From assembly GCF_012689525.1 (NCBI RefSeq), contig NZ_CP051515.1, positions 3,410,001 to 3,474,000 of the forward strand: a stretch of DNA of 64,000 nucleotides. The letters run 5' to 3'. This stretch comes from Paraburkholderia aromaticivorans (lineage in GTDB: Bacteria; Pseudomonadota; Gammaproteobacteria; Burkholderiales; Burkholderiaceae). Shown in pieces: positions 53,121 through 63,728 of the stretch (position 1 is its first letter; each line of letters opens with the position of its first letter). The position numbers were made by a program, and so were the translations under genes. The notes under the pieces were generated by a model. The model saw only the letters and a program-made list of their open reading frames with translations, was not told the DNA's origin and ran no database searches.

Positions 53121-53908
53121 ACGGTACTCCACGGCACGCTACCCGTCTGCGGCGCGGGCACGGCGAATTGCTCAGGATAGCCCACCTGCGCCAGATACAA
53201 ACCGTCCGGCATGAAGGTCGGCGCGGCGAAATCGCGATCCCGGCTTGCGAGCACCTCGGCCATCCATTCGACCGGGTGACGACCGCGGCCGATGTAGACC
53301 AGACAGCCCATCAGGTTGCGCACCATGTGGTGCAGGAACGCGTTTGCCCGAAAACGGAAATGGACGAAGTTGCCCTGCTGTCGCACGTCGATCTGATGCA
53401 TGTGCTTAATCGGCGTTTTCGCCTGGCATTGCGACGAACGGAACGCCGAAAAGTCGTGTTCGCCGAGCAGATGAGCGGCGGCCTTCTGCATCGCGTCGAC
53501 GTCGAGCGCCGTATGCACCCAGCCGGCCCGCGTCGCCAGCATCGGCGAGCGCACAGGATGGACGTACAGCACGTAGTGATAAGTCCGCTCGAACGCGGAG
53601 AACCGCGCGTGGAACTCGTCCGGCATCGGCTTGGCCCACTGCACCGAGATCGTCTTCGGCAGGAACGCATTGGTGCCGCGAACCCAGGAAACGTCGGCGC
53701 GATCCAGTTCGGTGTCGAAGTGCACAACCTGCCCAAGGCCATGCACCCCCGTATCCGTGCGCCCAGCGACGACGGTATGCACCGGCGTCTGCGCGAACTC
53801 GCGCAGCGCCCGTTCGAGCTCGTCCTGCACGGTGTTGCGGTGCAGTTGAGACTGCCAGCCGCAAAATGCCGAACCGTCGTACTGGACACCTAGAGCAATA
53901 CGCTTCAC
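53096..53908 (-). CDS. truA: tRNA pseudouridine(38-40) synthase
   Basis: A 270-residue enzyme that converts uridines 38-40 of tRNA anticodon arms to pseudouridine. The catalytic Asp lies in [51 protein letters not shown] and the N-terminal [11 protein letters not shown] are typical. It starts with GTG at 53908, which overlaps the fimV TGA, and its own stop overlaps the trpF start region. This fimV-truA-trpF order is common in the betaproteobacteria. Confidence 0.93.
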   Translation of the reverse strand: MKRIALGVQYDGSAFCGWQSQLHRNTVQDELERALREFAQTPVHTVVAGRTDTGVHGLGQVVHFDTELDRADVSWVRGTNAFLPKTISVQWAKPMPDEFHARFSAFERTYHYVLYVHPVRSPMLATRAGWVHTALDVDAMQKAAAHLLGEHDFSAFRSSQCQAKTPIKHMHQIDVRQQGNFVHFRFRANAFLHHMVRNLMGCLVYIGRGRHPVEWMAEVLASRDRDFAAPTFMPDGLYLAQVGYPEQFAVPAPQTGSVPWSTVWTEQTQT

Positions 53909-56667
53909 GACAACGGGGCGAGCGTCGAGAGCAACGCACGGGCTTCGGTGCGCGTACCCGGATCGTTCGTCTCGATTACTTCGTTGATGAGCGCGCGCGC
54001 GCCGGAAAGGTCGCCGAGCTCGATGTATTCGGCCGCCAGTTCGAGCTTGTTGCGGGCGATGCGGCTGAGATCATTCTGCGTAAACGCCGGCAACGGCTGG
54101 GCCGGGCTCGGCGGCAACTCGAGGTCGAAATCGAGCTTCAACGCGCCGAAGCCGGCCGCACCCAGGCCCGTACCAAAAACCGCGCCCAGGCCCGCGACGG
54201 CCGCGTGGCCTGCGGTGCCAGCGGTGATTTCGTCGGCGATATGCGGCGCGTCGTCCGGGTGGAGCAGCGGCACGGCTTGCTGCGCAGTGGTTTCCGGCGA
54301 TGCTACCGGCTGGGTCGACAGTGAGGCGGGCGCTTTCAAAGCATCGGCGGACGACTCGACGCGTGGGGGCAACGGCATGTCGAGGCTGCCGAACGCATCG
54401 ACAGCGTCGCGGGGGAATTCTGTCGGCACAGCTGCGGGCGCGAACTGGGGTTGCGCTCGCGGTTCAGGCTCGATGTTCGGTGCGGCATCGGACGGTATCG
54501 TTTGAGCCGGTTGATGCGGCTCGTACGCCGGTTCGCTGTGCGCTTGCTGCGCCTCGTCCACCGACGGCGCGGCCTGCGACGCGGCGTCGCTGTACGACTG
54601 ACCGAACGCAGAAGTCGTGTGCGGCTCGGCGTGCTGCTGCGTGAAATCGACCGCCGGCGGCGGGTTCAGATGATGCTGCGGCTCGATCGACGATTCCAGT
54701 CGCGCGGCCGGCGCATCGTCCCATTGGAGGCGATGAGCGGGTTCTTCGTGCAGGAAGGCGTCGTCGACGGGTTCGAGCGGCGCCAGCGGCAAGGCCTCGG
54801 CGCCGAGTTCCGCAGCGGCGGCAAGGCTCGCGGCCGTAGTCGCGCTGTCGAAGTCGTCGTGGTGGGGCGCCGGGAGAGGTTCGGGAATCAAACCGCTTTG
54901 AGCGGACGGAGCGACGTTCGGATTCAATTGCGCAGGTTCGACGGATGCGGGTGTTGCGTCGCGCTCTTGCGAGATGTGGTCGGGCGCGTTGAGGTCGGGT
55001 GAGGGGAAGGTTGTGTGGGCTGCGGGCTGATCTTCTGCTGCACGTTCTGCGGTTGCGCGGTCGGCCTCTGCTTGCTCGGCTGCCGTGTGTTCCGACGCTG
55101 CACGTTCAGCCTCTGCCTGCTCCGCTACCGTGCGTTCCGCCGTTGCATGTTCTGCCGCTGCTTGCTCCGCTGCCGTGCGTTCCGACGCTGCACGTTCAGC
55201 CTCTGCCTGCTCCGTTGCCGTGCTTTCCGCCGCCGCGCGTTCTGCCGCTGCGCGTTCCGCCGCGGCACGCTCTGCCGCAGCCTGTTCTTCATCTACACGT
55301 TCCGCCGCCGCTTTCTCCGTGGCTTTTTCCGCCGCCTCCCGCGCAGCCGCCTGACGAATCTCCGCGTCGCGCTCCGCCGCTACCCGTTCCGCCATTTCAC
55401 GCGCCGCCGCGTCGCCTTCCGCAGCTTCATGCTCCGCAGCCGCCAGTGCTGCCGCATTTCCGGCGGCCGAATCATCGCCGACGTCCGACGCTCCGCGCGC
55501 CGGAATCTGCTCGCCCGTCGAAACGACGTCCTGCGGGCCCGTTGCCCGCGCGGACACTGCCCCATCGCCAGCCGCCGACGCAGCTTCCGCCGCCACACGT
55601 TCGCGCTTACGCCGGCCCATACGCAGCGCCGCCAGCAGCGCGACCAGCGCCGCGCCAATCGCCGCCGCCACGCTCAACTCCGTCTGCGACATGCCGGCAT
55701 CAGTCGATGTCGATGCCACCGGCGTAACGCCATGACTTGGCACAGCCGCCGCTGACGACACGCCAACCGCCGGCTGCGCGACACCGGTCGACGCAGTGCT
55801 CGTAGCGGGCGGCGTCCCGCCGATGCCGTGCTTCTGCAACTCCATCAGCACGCGATTTTTCAGCGCGAGCAATTGTTGCAAGCTCGACACCTGCGTACGT
55901 GGTTGCGATGCAGGCTGCGCGGCGGTCGTCGCCGGCGTCGTTCCGGCACCCGGCGCTGATGCGCCTTCAGCCTCGCTAGCCGAGGGTTGAATCGAGCCGG
56001 ACCACTCATGGGTGCCGCTGGCCGGGAGTGCCGCCGCCTGCGATCCCGCGACCAGCGCCGAAGAAGCCGTGCCACCCGGCGTCGCCGAGCTTGCCTCAGT
56101 GGCCGCACTGGCCATCGCCGAAACAGCAGGGGCGGCCGGCGTCGCCGCGCGCGCGGCAGCACTTGCTGCGCTTGCCGCCGCCGTATTGGCCTGCGCCACG
56201 GCACTCGCCGCGTCGGCCACCGGTGCCGCGTTGGGCGCCGCATTCGACGCCGAAGCAGGGGCAGCCGCGGGAGCCGCCGCCGATGCAGCCAGCGCACCCG
56301 ACGCATCCAACACCGGCACCGTCAACACCGCGCCCAGCCGCAGCCGGCTCGGGTCGTGGCTCATGAAGGCATTCGGGTTCGCATCGAACAACGCGCGCGA
56401 GGCGCGTACGAGCGTTGCCTTGTCGTGCGACTGCGTGACGGCAATCGCCACATCGTTCAGCGACTGCCCGGGCCGCACCGTCACTTGACCACCGTTCGCG
56501 TACGAAACGGAGGCGGCGTCCGGCGCGCTCGCGGCATCGCCCGGCGCGGCGACCGCGTTGCCCACGCCAGCGCATGCGAGCGCAGCGGACACAGCGGCGG
56601 CAGCCGCCAATCGGCCCGCACCTTGATGAATGAACATAGCCCGAAGGGATGAGAGTCGAAGGTTCAT
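53905..56667 (-). CDS. fimV: FimV/HubP-type polar scaffold protein
   Basis: A 920-residue inner-membrane protein: signal-anchor ([18 protein letters not shown]), a LysM-like periplasmic domain (about 53-120, [19 protein letters not shown]), a long Ala-rich linker, one membrane helix (about 326-345, [17 protein letters not shown]) and a large acidic cytoplasmic part. Residues about 450-545 are 5-residue repeats AAExA. The C-terminal 40 residues ([20 protein letters not shown]) are the conserved FimV domain, which organises type IV pili and polar proteins. The ATG at 56667 has AGGAG upstream. Its stop overlaps truA by four bases. Confidence 0.88.
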   Translation of the reverse strand: MNLRLSSLRAMFIHQGAGRLAAAAAVSAALACAGVGNAVAAPGDAASAPDAASVSYANGGQVTVRPGQSLNDVAIAVTQSHDKATLVRASRALFDANPNAFMSHDPSRLRLGAVLTVPVLDASGALAASAAAPAAAPASASNAAPNAAPVADAASAVAQANTAAASAASAAARAATPAAPAVSAMASAATEASSATPGGTASSALVAGSQAAALPASGTHEWSGSIQPSASEAEGASAPGAGTTPATTAAQPASQPRTQVSSLQQLLALKNRVLMELQKHGIGGTPPATSTASTGVAQPAVGVSSAAAVPSHGVTPVASTSTDAGMSQTELSVAAAIGAALVALLAALRMGRRKRERVAAEAASAAGDGAVSARATGPQDVVSTGEQIPARGASDVGDDSAAGNAAALAAAEHEAAEGDAAAREMAERVAAERDAEIRQAAAREAAEKATEKAAAERVDEEQAAAERAAAERAAAERAAAESTATEQAEAERAASERTAAEQAAAEHATAERTVAEQAEAERAASEHTAAEQAEADRATAERAAEDQPAAHTTFPSPDLNAPDHISQERDATPASVEPAQLNPNVAPSAQSGLIPEPLPAPHHDDFDSATTAASLAAAAELGAEALPLAPLEPVDDAFLHEEPAHRLQWDDAPAARLESSIEPQHHLNPPPAVDFTQQHAEPHTTSAFGQSYSDAASQAAPSVDEAQQAHSEPAYEPHQPAQTIPSDAAPNIEPEPRAQPQFAPAAVPTEFPRDAVDAFGSLDMPLPPRVESSADALKAPASLSTQPVASPETTAQQAVPLLHPDDAPHIADEITAGTAGHAAVAGLGAVFGTGLGAAGFGALKLDFDLELPPSPAQPLPAFTQNDLSRIARNKLELAAEYIELGDLSGARALINEVIETNDPGTRTEARALLSTLAPLS
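55040..55330 (-). repeat. 15-bp coding repeats within fimV (AAExA pentads)
   Basis: The protein here is built of about 17-19 five-residue units of the pattern A-[ATS]-E-x-[AT]. At the DNA level a 36-base block (55089-55124) is repeated exactly at 55179-55214, a spacing of 90 bases or six units, showing recent duplication. Confidence 0.8.
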
Positions 56668-56741
56668 CGGGACTCCTGGCGCGTCAGCGCGCAGCCCTTT
56701 TTTGCGGTTGGAAAGAGACAAGATAATCGGAGCACACAATG

Positions 56742-56769
56742 AAAAAAGCGCCGCGCAAGCGCGACGCTT
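56742..56769 (-). terminator. asd terminator
   Basis: On the minus strand AAGCGTCGCG-CTTG-CGCGGCGCTT forms a 10-bp stem with one G-T pair, followed by TTTTTTC. It starts 38 bases after the asd stop and separates asd from fimV. Confidence 0.75.
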
Positions 56770-56806
56770 CTTGAGTTTTCTACGCGTCGTGAGCGCGTAG
56801 TTTACT

Positions 56807-57928
56807 TTACTTGTCGAGCACAATGCGAAGCATGCGACGCAGCGGTTCCGCGGCGCCCCACAACAGCTGATCGCCGACCGTGAAAGCCGACAGATATTCG
56901 CCGCCCATCGCCAGTTTGCGCACGCGGCCGACCGGCACCGTCAGCGTACCCGTCACCACCGCCGGGGACAGTTCGCGCATCGACGCTTCACGCTCGTTCG
57001 GCACGACCTTGACCCAGTCGTTGCCCGACGCGAGGATGCTGTTCACCTCGTCGAGCGGCACGTCCTTGTTCAGTTTGATGGTCAGCGCCTGCGAGTGGCA
57101 GCGCATTGCGCCGATCCGCACGCACAGGCCGTCGACAGGGATCGAACCCGGCGTGCCCATGGCCGGCTTGCCGAGAATCTTGTTGGTTTCCGCGCCGCCC
57201 TTCCACTCTTCCTTCGACATGCCGTTGCCGAGATCCTTGTCGATCCACGGAATCAGCGAGCCGGCAAGCGGCACGCCGAAGTTGTCGGTCGGCATGCGGT
57301 CGCTGTTCATCGCGCTCAGCACGCGACGGTCGATGTCGAGAATCGCCGACGACGGATCAGCCAGGTCTTCCTTGGCTGCACCGTACAGCGTGCCCATCTG
57401 CTGCAGCAGTTCGCGCATGTTTTGCGCGCCCGCGCCCGAAGCGGCCTGATACGTCATGGCCGTCATCCAGTCGACGAGGTTTTCGCGGAACAGGCCGCCG
57501 AGCGCCATCAGCATCAGGCTGACCGTGCAATTGCCGCCGATGAAATTCTTCTGGCCCTTGACCAGCGCGTTCTTGATCACGTCGAGGTTGACCGGATCGA
57601 GAATGATGACCGCGTCGTCCTTCATGCGCAGCGACGAAGCCGCGTCGATCCAGTAGCCGTTCCAGCCCGCTGCGCGCAGCTTCGGGAACACGTCGTTCGT
57701 GTAGTCGCCGCCCTGGCACGAGATGATCGCTTCGCACTTCTTCAGGTCGTCGATGCTTGTCGCATCTTTGAGCTTGGTCTCGTTTTTGGCGAACGACGGC
57801 GCGTTGCCGCCCGCGTTGCTGGTGCTGAAAAACACCGGTTCGATAAGATCGAAATCACCTTCCTGCTGCATGCGTTGCATCAGGACGCTGCCGACCATGC
57901 CGCGCCAACCTACGAGACCTACGTTCAT
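56807..57928 (-). CDS. asd: Aspartate-semialdehyde dehydrogenase
   Basis: A 373-residue NADPH enzyme making aspartate semialdehyde for lysine, methionine, threonine and diaminopimelate. The cofactor loop is [17 protein letters not shown] and the catalytic cysteine Cys134 lies in [11 protein letters not shown]. The length and GNCTVSLML match the Gram-negative (E. coli-type) branch. The ATG at 57928 has AAGGG upstream; the upstream extension to 58003 is not conserved. It lies 348 bases after leuB and has its own terminator. Confidence 0.95.
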   Translation of the reverse strand: MNVGLVGWRGMVGSVLMQRMQQEGDFDLIEPVFFSTSNAGGNAPSFAKNETKLKDATSIDDLKKCEAIISCQGGDYTNDVFPKLRAAGWNGYWIDAASSLRMKDDAVIILDPVNLDVIKNALVKGQKNFIGGNCTVSLMLMALGGLFRENLVDWMTAMTYQAASGAGAQNMRELLQQMGTLYGAAKEDLADPSSAILDIDRRVLSAMNSDRMPTDNFGVPLAGSLIPWIDKDLGNGMSKEEWKGGAETNKILGKPAMGTPGSIPVDGLCVRIGAMRCHSQALTIKLNKDVPLDEVNSILASGNDWVKVVPNEREASMRELSPAVVTGTLTVPVGRVRKLAMGGEYLSAFTVGDQLLWGAAEPLRRMLRIVLDK

Positions 57929-58276
57929 GACTTCATACCCTTCGAATGGAAACTTCCCCGCATCTTTGCCCGCAGTGACCGCGCGGGGAAGATGAGCGGG
58001 CACGACGGACGATCAGCGTTTCGTGATCGTTTTCGGGGTAATGGTTTTGGTGGTAATGGCGAGATCAACCACACGGGCCGTTTTGCCGTGCAGTGTCGAA
58101 ATCGAGGAGATTTGAACTGTATGCGCCATCGCTACAATATACACGAAAACCGCAATCCGGCGACGTCAATGTCCGTTGCTGTTGTCTGAATTACGCGCGA
58201 ATCAGCCTCTTTCAAGGCCAATTCGCGTTTTAAAGGCCGTTTGTCGACCTAACTACCCTGCTTGACTAGTCCGCTT
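57929..58276. other. leuB-asd intergenic region, no gene seen
   Basis: This 348-base gap should hold the asd promoter. On the minus strand TTGACG and TATATT occur near 58170-58145, but 22 bases apart, too far for a good sigma-70 promoter. CGCTTTTAAAGCG, an almost perfect palindrome, overlaps the leuB end near 58272-58284. Nothing else is convincing. Confidence 0.4.
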
Positions 58277-59344
58277 TTAAAGCGCAGCGACAACCGCGTC
58301 GCCCATCGCGACCGTGCCGACCTTATTGCAACCCGGCGTGAGAATGTCGCCGGTGCGGTAGCCTTGTTCGAGCACCTTTTTCACGGCGCTTTCGATGCGA
58401 TCCGCCTGCTCGGCCTTGTTCAGCGAATAGCGCAGCATCATGGCCGCCGACAGAATGGTGGCCAGCGGATTCGCGACGCCCTTGCCGGCGATGTCCGGCG
58501 CCGAACCGTGCGACGGCTCGTACAAGCCCTTGTTGTCCTTGTCGAGCGAGGCCGACGGCAGCATGCCGATCGAACCCGTCAGCATGGCCGCTTCATCGGA
58601 GAGAATGTCGCCGAACATGTTGCCGGTGACGACCACGTCGAACGCCTTCGGCGCCTTCACCAGTTGCATCGCCGCGTTGTCGACATACATGTGCGACAGT
58701 TCGACGTCCGCATATTCCTTCGACACGTCGATCATCACGTCGCGCCAGAATTGCGAGGTTTCGAGCACATTGGCCTTGTCCACGCTGGTCAGCTTTTTCT
58801 GGCGCTTTTGCGCCGCCTGAAACGCGACGTGCGCAATGCGGCGCACTTCGGGCTCCGAATAACGCATCGTGTCGAAGCCTTCCTTCGCGCCTTCGAACAG
58901 CCCGTCCGGCGACGAACGCACGCCGCGCGGCGCGCCGAAATAGATGTCGCCGTTCAGTTCGCGCACGATCAGGATATCGAGGCCCGAGACAATCTCTTCC
59001 TTCAACGACGACGCGCCCGTGAGTTGCGGATAGCAGATCGCCGGACGGAAGTTCGCGAACAGTTGCAGGTGCTTGCGCAGACCCAGAATGGCCTGCTCGG
59101 GGCGCAGCGCGCGTTCGAGCGAATCGTACTTCCAGTCGCCGACGGCGCCGAACAGAATCGCATCGGCTTCTTTCGCCAGCGCCAGCGTCGAATCGGGCAG
59201 CGGGTGGCCCTTCGCTTCGTAGCCCGCGCCGCCAACCGGCGCTTCTTCGAGTTCGAACTTTTCGCCGAGCACGTTCAGAACCTTGACGGCTTCCTTGACG
59301 ATTTCGGGACCGATGCCGTCGCCCGGCAACACTGCGATCTTCAT
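58277..59344 (-). CDS. leuB: 3-isopropylmalate dehydrogenase
   Basis: A 355-residue NAD enzyme that oxidises and decarboxylates 3-isopropylmalate, third step of leucine synthesis. Signatures are [19 protein letters not shown] at the start, the arginine-rich substrate region RPAICYP and [10 protein letters not shown], the metal aspartates in [18 protein letters not shown] and the NAD loop [23 protein letters not shown] precedes the ATG. It lies 71 bases after leuD in the leu cluster. Confidence 0.95.
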   Translation of the reverse strand: MKIAVLPGDGIGPEIVKEAVKVLNVLGEKFELEEAPVGGAGYEAKGHPLPDSTLALAKEADAILFGAVGDWKYDSLERALRPEQAILGLRKHLQLFANFRPAICYPQLTGASSLKEEIVSGLDILIVRELNGDIYFGAPRGVRSSPDGLFEGAKEGFDTMRYSEPEVRRIAHVAFQAAQKRQKKLTSVDKANVLETSQFWRDVMIDVSKEYADVELSHMYVDNAAMQLVKAPKAFDVVVTGNMFGDILSDEAAMLTGSIGMLPSASLDKDNKGLYEPSHGSAPDIAGKGVANPLATILSAAMMLRYSLNKAEQADRIESAVKKVLEQGYRTGDILTPGCNKVGTVAMGDAVVAAL

Positions 59345-59415
59345 GCGAATTCCTTGATGTTTGCTTCGAGACTTTTCAAGCGTGAATCAACGCAAGGGCG
59401 TCGAGCCCCAAGCGC

Positions 59416-60069
59416 TTAACCGACGATGCGGTGATTCAGCCAAGGCTGCTTCGTAATACGCTCCGCTTCGAACTGGCGAATCTTGTCCGCGTGGCGCAGC
59501 GTGAGACCGATGTCGTCGAAACCGTTCAGCAGGCAGTACTTGCGGAACGCCGCGACTTCGAACGGATATTCGGTGCCGCCGTCCGACGTGCGTACGACTT
59601 GCGCCTCGAGATCCACGGTCAGCTTGAAACCGTTGAACGCATACGTTTCGTTGAACAGGTGATCGACCTGCTGTTCGGTCAGCACGATCGGCAACACGCC
59701 GTTCTTGAAGCAGTTGTTATAGAAAATGTCGGCGAAACTCGGCGCGATCAGCGCGCGAAAGCCGTATTGCTCCAGTGCCCACGGCGCGTGCTCACGCGAG
59801 CTGCCGCAGCCGAAGTTCTTGCGCGCGAGCAGCACCGAAGCGCCCTGATAACGCGGCTGGTTCAGCACGAAATCCGGATTCAGCGGACGCTTCGAATTGT
59901 CCTGACCCGGCTCGCCGTGGTCGAGGTAGCGCCATTCGTCGAACGCGTTCGGACCGAAACCCGTGCGCTTGATCGACTTCAGAAATTGCTTCGGAATGAT
60001 CGCGTCCGTGTCGACGTTCTCGCGATCGAGCGGCGCCACGACGCCGGTGTGTACGATGAATTTATCCAT
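59416..60069 (-). CDS. leuD: 3-isopropylmalate dehydratase small subunit
   Basis: A 217-residue subunit of isopropylmalate isomerase. The beginning [20 protein letters not shown] and the motif [14 protein letters not shown], which lines the substrate site, are typical. The ATG at 60069 with AGGTG upstream gives the standard length; a TTG seven codons before it is in frame but unsupported. It is separated from its partner leuC by the small lipoprotein gene. Confidence 0.95.
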   Translation of the reverse strand: MDKFIVHTGVVAPLDRENVDTDAIIPKQFLKSIKRTGFGPNAFDEWRYLDHGEPGQDNSKRPLNPDFVLNQPRYQGASVLLARKNFGCGSSREHAPWALEQYGFRALIAPSFADIFYNNCFKNGVLPIVLTEQQVDHLFNETYAFNGFKLTVDLEAQVVRTSDGGTEYPFEVAAFRKYCLLNGFDDIGLTLRHADKIRQFEAERITKQPWLNHRIVG

Positions 60070-60156
60070 GACGCTTGGCACCTGTTTCAAGACCGGGCGA
60101 TGCGCGCGGCGGCCGGAAAGCCGCTCGGCGCATGGCCGGCAAAAATCAAAAACCGC

Positions 60157-60312
60157 TTATTTATCAGCGTGGTTGCTGATCGAATTGCCGAGGTGTGACA
60201 TGTCCTCGCCGAATCCGTGCACCGTGTTGCAACCGGCCAGACCAAGCAACAGCCCAGCCAGAGTACCGAGCGCGAAGCGGCGCAATAGAGTGGTGCGACT
60301 CATGTTCTTCAT
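60157..60312 (-). CDS. Entericidin A/B-like small lipoprotein
   Basis: A 51-residue protein between leuC and leuD. The start MKNMSRTTLLRRFALGTLAG is followed by the lipobox LAGC with Cys28, and the mature part NTVHGFGEDMSHLGNSI resembles entericidins (NTxxGxGxDxxxxGxxI). It would be a short outer-membrane or periplasmic lipoprotein. Entericidins in E. coli are a toxin/antidote pair linked to stress lysis; only one copy is seen here. An ATG directly upstream at 60315 may also be used. It begins six bases after the leuC stop and so is probably co-transcribed with the leucine genes. Confidence 0.85.
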   Translation of the reverse strand: MKNMSRTTLLRRFALGTLAGLLLGLAGCNTVHGFGEDMSHLGNSISNHADK

Positions 60313-60321
60313 CATGCGTGT

Positions 60322-61731
60322 TTATCCAAGCTTGCGAATATCGACGAAATGCCCTTCGATGGCCGCAGCCGCAGCCATCGCGGGGCTCACGAGGTGGGTA
60401 CGGCCACCGGCGCCCTGACGACCTTCGAAATTGCGATTCGATGTGGACGCGCAACGCTCGCCCGGATCCAGCCGGTCGGCGTTCATGGCGAGACACATCG
60501 AGCAACCCGGTTCACGCCATTCGAAACCGGCATCGGTAAAGACCTTGTCGAGGCCTTCACGTTCCGCCTGCGCCTTCACGAGACCCGAACCCGGCACCAC
60601 CATCGCCAGACGGATGTTTGGTGCCACGCGGCGGCCCAGTTTCTTCACGACGTAAGCCGCGGCGCGAATGTCTTCAATGCGCGCGTTGGTGCACGACCCA
60701 ATGAAGATTTTATCCGGCTTGATCGACTCGATCGGCGCATTCGGTTCGAGCGCCATGTATTTCAGCGCGCGCTCCATGGCGTCCCGCTTGACCGGGTCTT
60801 TCTCGCGATCCGGATCCGGCACGCGGCCGTCCACGGCCGTGACCATTTCCGGCGACGTGCCCCACGTGACTTGCGGCACGATCTCGGCGGCGTTCAGTTC
60901 GACCACGCGATCGAATTGCGCGCCCTCGTCCGACTTGAACTGCTTCCAGTATTCGACCGCGTGATCCCACTCCACGCCTTCCGGCGAGAACGGGCGGCCC
61001 TTCAGGTAGTCGACGGTCGTGTCGTCCACGGCGACCATGCCGGCGCGCGCGCCTGCTTCGATCGCCATGTTGCAAACCGTCATGCGGCCTTCCATGGACA
61101 ACGCGCGAATGGTCGAACCGCCGAACTCGATGGCGTAGCCGGTGCCGCCCGCCGTGCCGATCTTGCCGATGATGGCAAGCACGATGTCTTTCGCGGTGCA
61201 GCCGCGCGGCAGCGCGCCTTCCACCTTCACCAGCATGTTCTTGCTCTTCTTCTGCAAGAGCGTTTGCGTGGCCAGCACGTGCTCGACCTCCGACGTGCCG
61301 ATGCCATGCGCCAGCGCGCCGAACGCGCCGTGCGTGGACGTGTGCGAGTCGCCGCAGACGATCGTCATGCCCGGCAGCGTAGCGCCCTGCTCCGGCCCGA
61401 TGATGTGCACGATGCCCTGGCGCAGATCGTTCATCTTGAACTGCGTGATGCCGAAAGCGTCGCAGTTCGTGTCGAGCGTGTCGACTTGGAGCTTGGAAAT
61501 CGGATCGGCAATGCCGTGGCTACGATCCGTGGTCGGCACGTTGTGATCCGAGACCGCCAGGTTCGCGCTGATGCGCCACACCGGACGCTTAGCCAGCTTC
61601 AGGCCTTCAAACGCCTGAGGGCTGGTGACTTCGTGCAGCAGGTGACGGTCGATATAGAGAATCGTCGTGCCGTCTTCTTCCGAGTGGACCACGTGTGTGT
61701 TCCACAATTTGTCGTAGAGAGTCTGTGCCAT
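60322..61731 (-). CDS. leuC: 3-isopropylmalate dehydratase large subunit
   Basis: A 469-residue 4Fe-4S aconitase-family enzyme isomerising 2- and 3-isopropylmalate. Cluster cysteines are in [17 protein letters not shown] and [31 protein letters not shown] and [17 protein letters not shown] are typical. The length is normal. It is the first gene of leuC-lipoprotein-leuD-leuB, with a palindrome (61853-61870) 120 bases upstream that may control the operon. Confidence 0.95.
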   Translation of the reverse strand: MAQTLYDKLWNTHVVHSEEDGTTILYIDRHLLHEVTSPQAFEGLKLAKRPVWRISANLAVSDHNVPTTDRSHGIADPISKLQVDTLDTNCDAFGITQFKMNDLRQGIVHIIGPEQGATLPGMTIVCGDSHTSTHGAFGALAHGIGTSEVEHVLATQTLLQKKSKNMLVKVEGALPRGCTAKDIVLAIIGKIGTAGGTGYAIEFGGSTIRALSMEGRMTVCNMAIEAGARAGMVAVDDTTVDYLKGRPFSPEGVEWDHAVEYWKQFKSDEGAQFDRVVELNAAEIVPQVTWGTSPEMVTAVDGRVPDPDREKDPVKRDAMERALKYMALEPNAPIESIKPDKIFIGSCTNARIEDIRAAAYVVKKLGRRVAPNIRLAMVVPGSGLVKAQAEREGLDKVFTDAGFEWREPGCSMCLAMNADRLDPGERCASTSNRNFEGRQGAGGRTHLVSPAMAAAAAIEGHFVDIRKLG

Positions 61732-61852
61732 GGTATGCGGGGTAGTAGTGACTGCGGGCTGACCGTGTCGGTCGATTATGCCACGCAGTGTCCCGCTTTG
61801 GGCCGTTCAATCTGGCGAAAAACCGATAAAAAACAGGGAGTTGGGTGGTAGT

Positions 61853-61870
61853 GTCGATACCTGTATCGAC
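61853..61870. promoter_or_regulatory. Palindrome GTCGATAC-CT-GTATCGAC, candidate operator of leuC
   Basis: Two perfect 8-base arms flank a 2-base centre, 122 bases upstream of the leuC ATG. The size and symmetry suit a dimeric repressor such as a GntR-type protein. The binding protein is unknown. Confidence 0.5.
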
Positions 61871-61954
61871 GTTACCCTGCAAGCCTACACGCGGCTGCCG
61901 CTTGCTGCACCGCCGCGCAACTACCTGCTCAAACGCGCGCGATCAAAGCACCAA

Positions 61955-61995
61955 ACAAAATGCCCCGACGGGAGAACCCGTCGGGGCATTTCTTA
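61955..61995. terminator. gltA terminator, bidirectional
   Basis: A perfect 15-bp stem (AAATGCCCCGACGGG at 61958-61972 with its complement at 61977-61991) around AGAA, followed on the minus strand by TTTTGTTTGG. It ends gltA transcription and shields leuC. Confidence 0.9.
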
Positions 61996-62061
61996 TCAAC
62001 CAGATTCCCCGCTAGCTGGCAGCAGGACCTACTGCTACGAACTATGCGGACTCAAACTCGA

Positions 62062-63363
62062 TCAACGTTGCGCGATCGGCTTGGCTTCACGTTGCGTGTC
62101 GCCGATGAACAGCTGACGCGGACGGCCAATCTTCTGCTCCGGATCGGCGATCATTTCGTTCCACTGCGCGATCCAGCCGACCGTACGTGCCATCGCGAAG
62201 ATACACGTGAACATCGAGGTCGGGATGCCCAGCGCGCGCTGCACGATGCCCGAGTAGAAGTCGACGTTCGGGTACAGCTTGCGCGACACGAAGTATTCGT
62301 CTTCCAGCGCGATCTTTTCCAGTGCCATGGCCAGCTTGAACAGCGGGTCGTCGTGCAGGCCCAGCTCTTCCAGCACTTCGTGGCACGTTTCGCGCATCAG
62401 CTTCGCACGTGGGTCGTAATTCTTGTAGACGCGGTGACCGAAGCCCATCAGCTTCACGCCGGAGTTCTTGTCCTTCACCTGCTTGATGAACTCAGGAATG
62501 TTGTCGACCGAGCCGATTTCTTCCAGCATGTTCAGTGCGGCTTCGTTCGCACCACCGTGCGCCGGGCCCCACAGACACGCGATACCGGCCGCGATACACG
62601 CGAACGGATTAGCGCCCGACGAACCGGCAAGACGCACGGTCGACGTCGATGCATTCTGCTCGTGGTCCGCATGCAGGATCAGGATGCGGTCCAGTGCGCG
62701 CACCAGCACGTCGTTGACCTTGTACTCTTCGCACGGGTTCGAGAACATCATGTGCATGAAGTTCGCGCTGTACGACAGGTCGTTCTTCGGGTACGCAAAC
62801 GGCTGGCCGATGCTGTACTTGTACGCCATGGCGACCAGCGTCGGCAGCTTCGCGATCATGCGAATAGCCGACACTTCACGGTGACGCGGATTGTTGATGT
62901 CGAGCGAGTCGTGATAGAACGCCGACAGCGCGCCGACTGCGGCGACCAGAATCGCCATCGGGTGCGCGTCGCGACGGAAACCACGGAAGAAGAAGTGCAT
63001 TTGCTCATGCACCATCGTGTGGTTCGTGACCGTCTTCACGAACTCTGCGTTCTGCTCTGCGTTCGGCAGTTCGCCTTTCAGCAGCAGATAGCAGGTTTCG
63101 AGGAAGTCGGCGCTTTGCGCGAGGTTGTCGATCGGGTAGCCGCGATACAGCAGTTCGCCCTTGTCGCCGTCGATGTAGGTGATCGCCGAATTGCAAGCCG
63201 CCGTCGACATGAAGCCCGGGTCGTACGTGAACTTGCCGGTCTGGCCGTACAGTTTGCGGATGTCGATCACGTCCGGGCCGAGAGTGCCCTTGTAAATCGG
63301 CATTTCAACGCTCGGCGAATTGTCGCTGAACGATAGCGTGGCTTTAACATCTGACGGGGTCAT
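62062..63363 (-). CDS. gltA: Citrate synthase (type II)
   Basis: A 433-residue TCA-cycle enzyme joining acetyl-CoA and oxaloacetate. Active-site histidines are in [25 protein letters not shown] HADHEQN and in [19 protein letters not shown]; the catalytic Asp is in [17 protein letters not shown]. The N-terminal zinc-ribbon-like/beta extension and length are those of the hexameric, NADH-inhibited type. It lies 91 bases after sdhE, following the succinate dehydrogenase genes. Confidence 0.95.
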   Translation of the reverse strand: MTPSDVKATLSFSDNSPSVEMPIYKGTLGPDVIDIRKLYGQTGKFTYDPGFMSTAACNSAITYIDGDKGELLYRGYPIDNLAQSADFLETCYLLLKGELPNAEQNAEFVKTVTNHTMVHEQMHFFFRGFRRDAHPMAILVAAVGALSAFYHDSLDINNPRHREVSAIRMIAKLPTLVAMAYKYSIGQPFAYPKNDLSYSANFMHMMFSNPCEEYKVNDVLVRALDRILILHADHEQNASTSTVRLAGSSGANPFACIAAGIACLWGPAHGGANEAALNMLEEIGSVDNIPEFIKQVKDKNSGVKLMGFGHRVYKNYDPRAKLMRETCHEVLEELGLHDDPLFKLAMALEKIALEDEYFVSRKLYPNVDFYSGIVQRALGIPTSMFTCIFAMARTVGWIAQWNEMIADPEQKIGRPRQLFIGDTQREAKPIAQR

Positions 63364-63454
63364 AGCACATCCTCAATCGAAGTATGGAAACAGGGTTTCG
63401 ATAATTGCACGCCTGGAACAACGGACAAGCTGCGCTCAAAGCCGGTGATGCCGG

Positions 63455-63727
63455 TCAGGCATTCCGCAGCAGCTCCAGCACCCGGGTCACATCCGGGTCG
63501 GCAAGGTCGCCTTCCGGTTCCTTGCGCGCGAGCAGCAAGTCCATCAGGTCGTTATCGCTCAGCTCGAGCAGGCGCGTGAGGGCGCCCACATCTGCATCAC
63601 TGAGGTCATGCTCATATCGGCTGAAAAAACGTTCAAAGATCAGATCGTTTTCCAGCAGGCCCCGCCGCGCACGCCAGCGAAGACGCGCGCGGCGGAGAGG
63701 GTCGGACTGATGCGATGTTTCGTTCAT
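63455..63727 (-). CDS. sdhE: Succinate dehydrogenase assembly factor (FAD flavinylation)
   Basis: A 90-residue SdhE/YgfY protein that helps attach FAD to SdhA. The family motif RRGLLENDLIFERFF with the conserved RGxxExD core, followed by LTRLLELSDNDLMDLLL, is plain. It begins one base after the sdhB stop, so it is translated with the sdh message. Confidence 0.92.
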   Translation of the reverse strand: MNETSHQSDPLRRARLRWRARRGLLENDLIFERFFSRYEHDLSDADVGALTRLLELSDNDLMDLLLARKEPEGDLADPDVTRVLELLRNA

Positions 63728-63728
63728 C

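Larger units (their letters stand above)
61732..62061. other. gltA-leuC intergenic region
   Basis: This 330-base gap between minus-strand genes holds the leuC control region and the gltA terminator. No gene is supported. CATAAT near 61775-61780 on the minus strand is a possible leuC -10 box without a clear -35. Confidence 0.45.
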
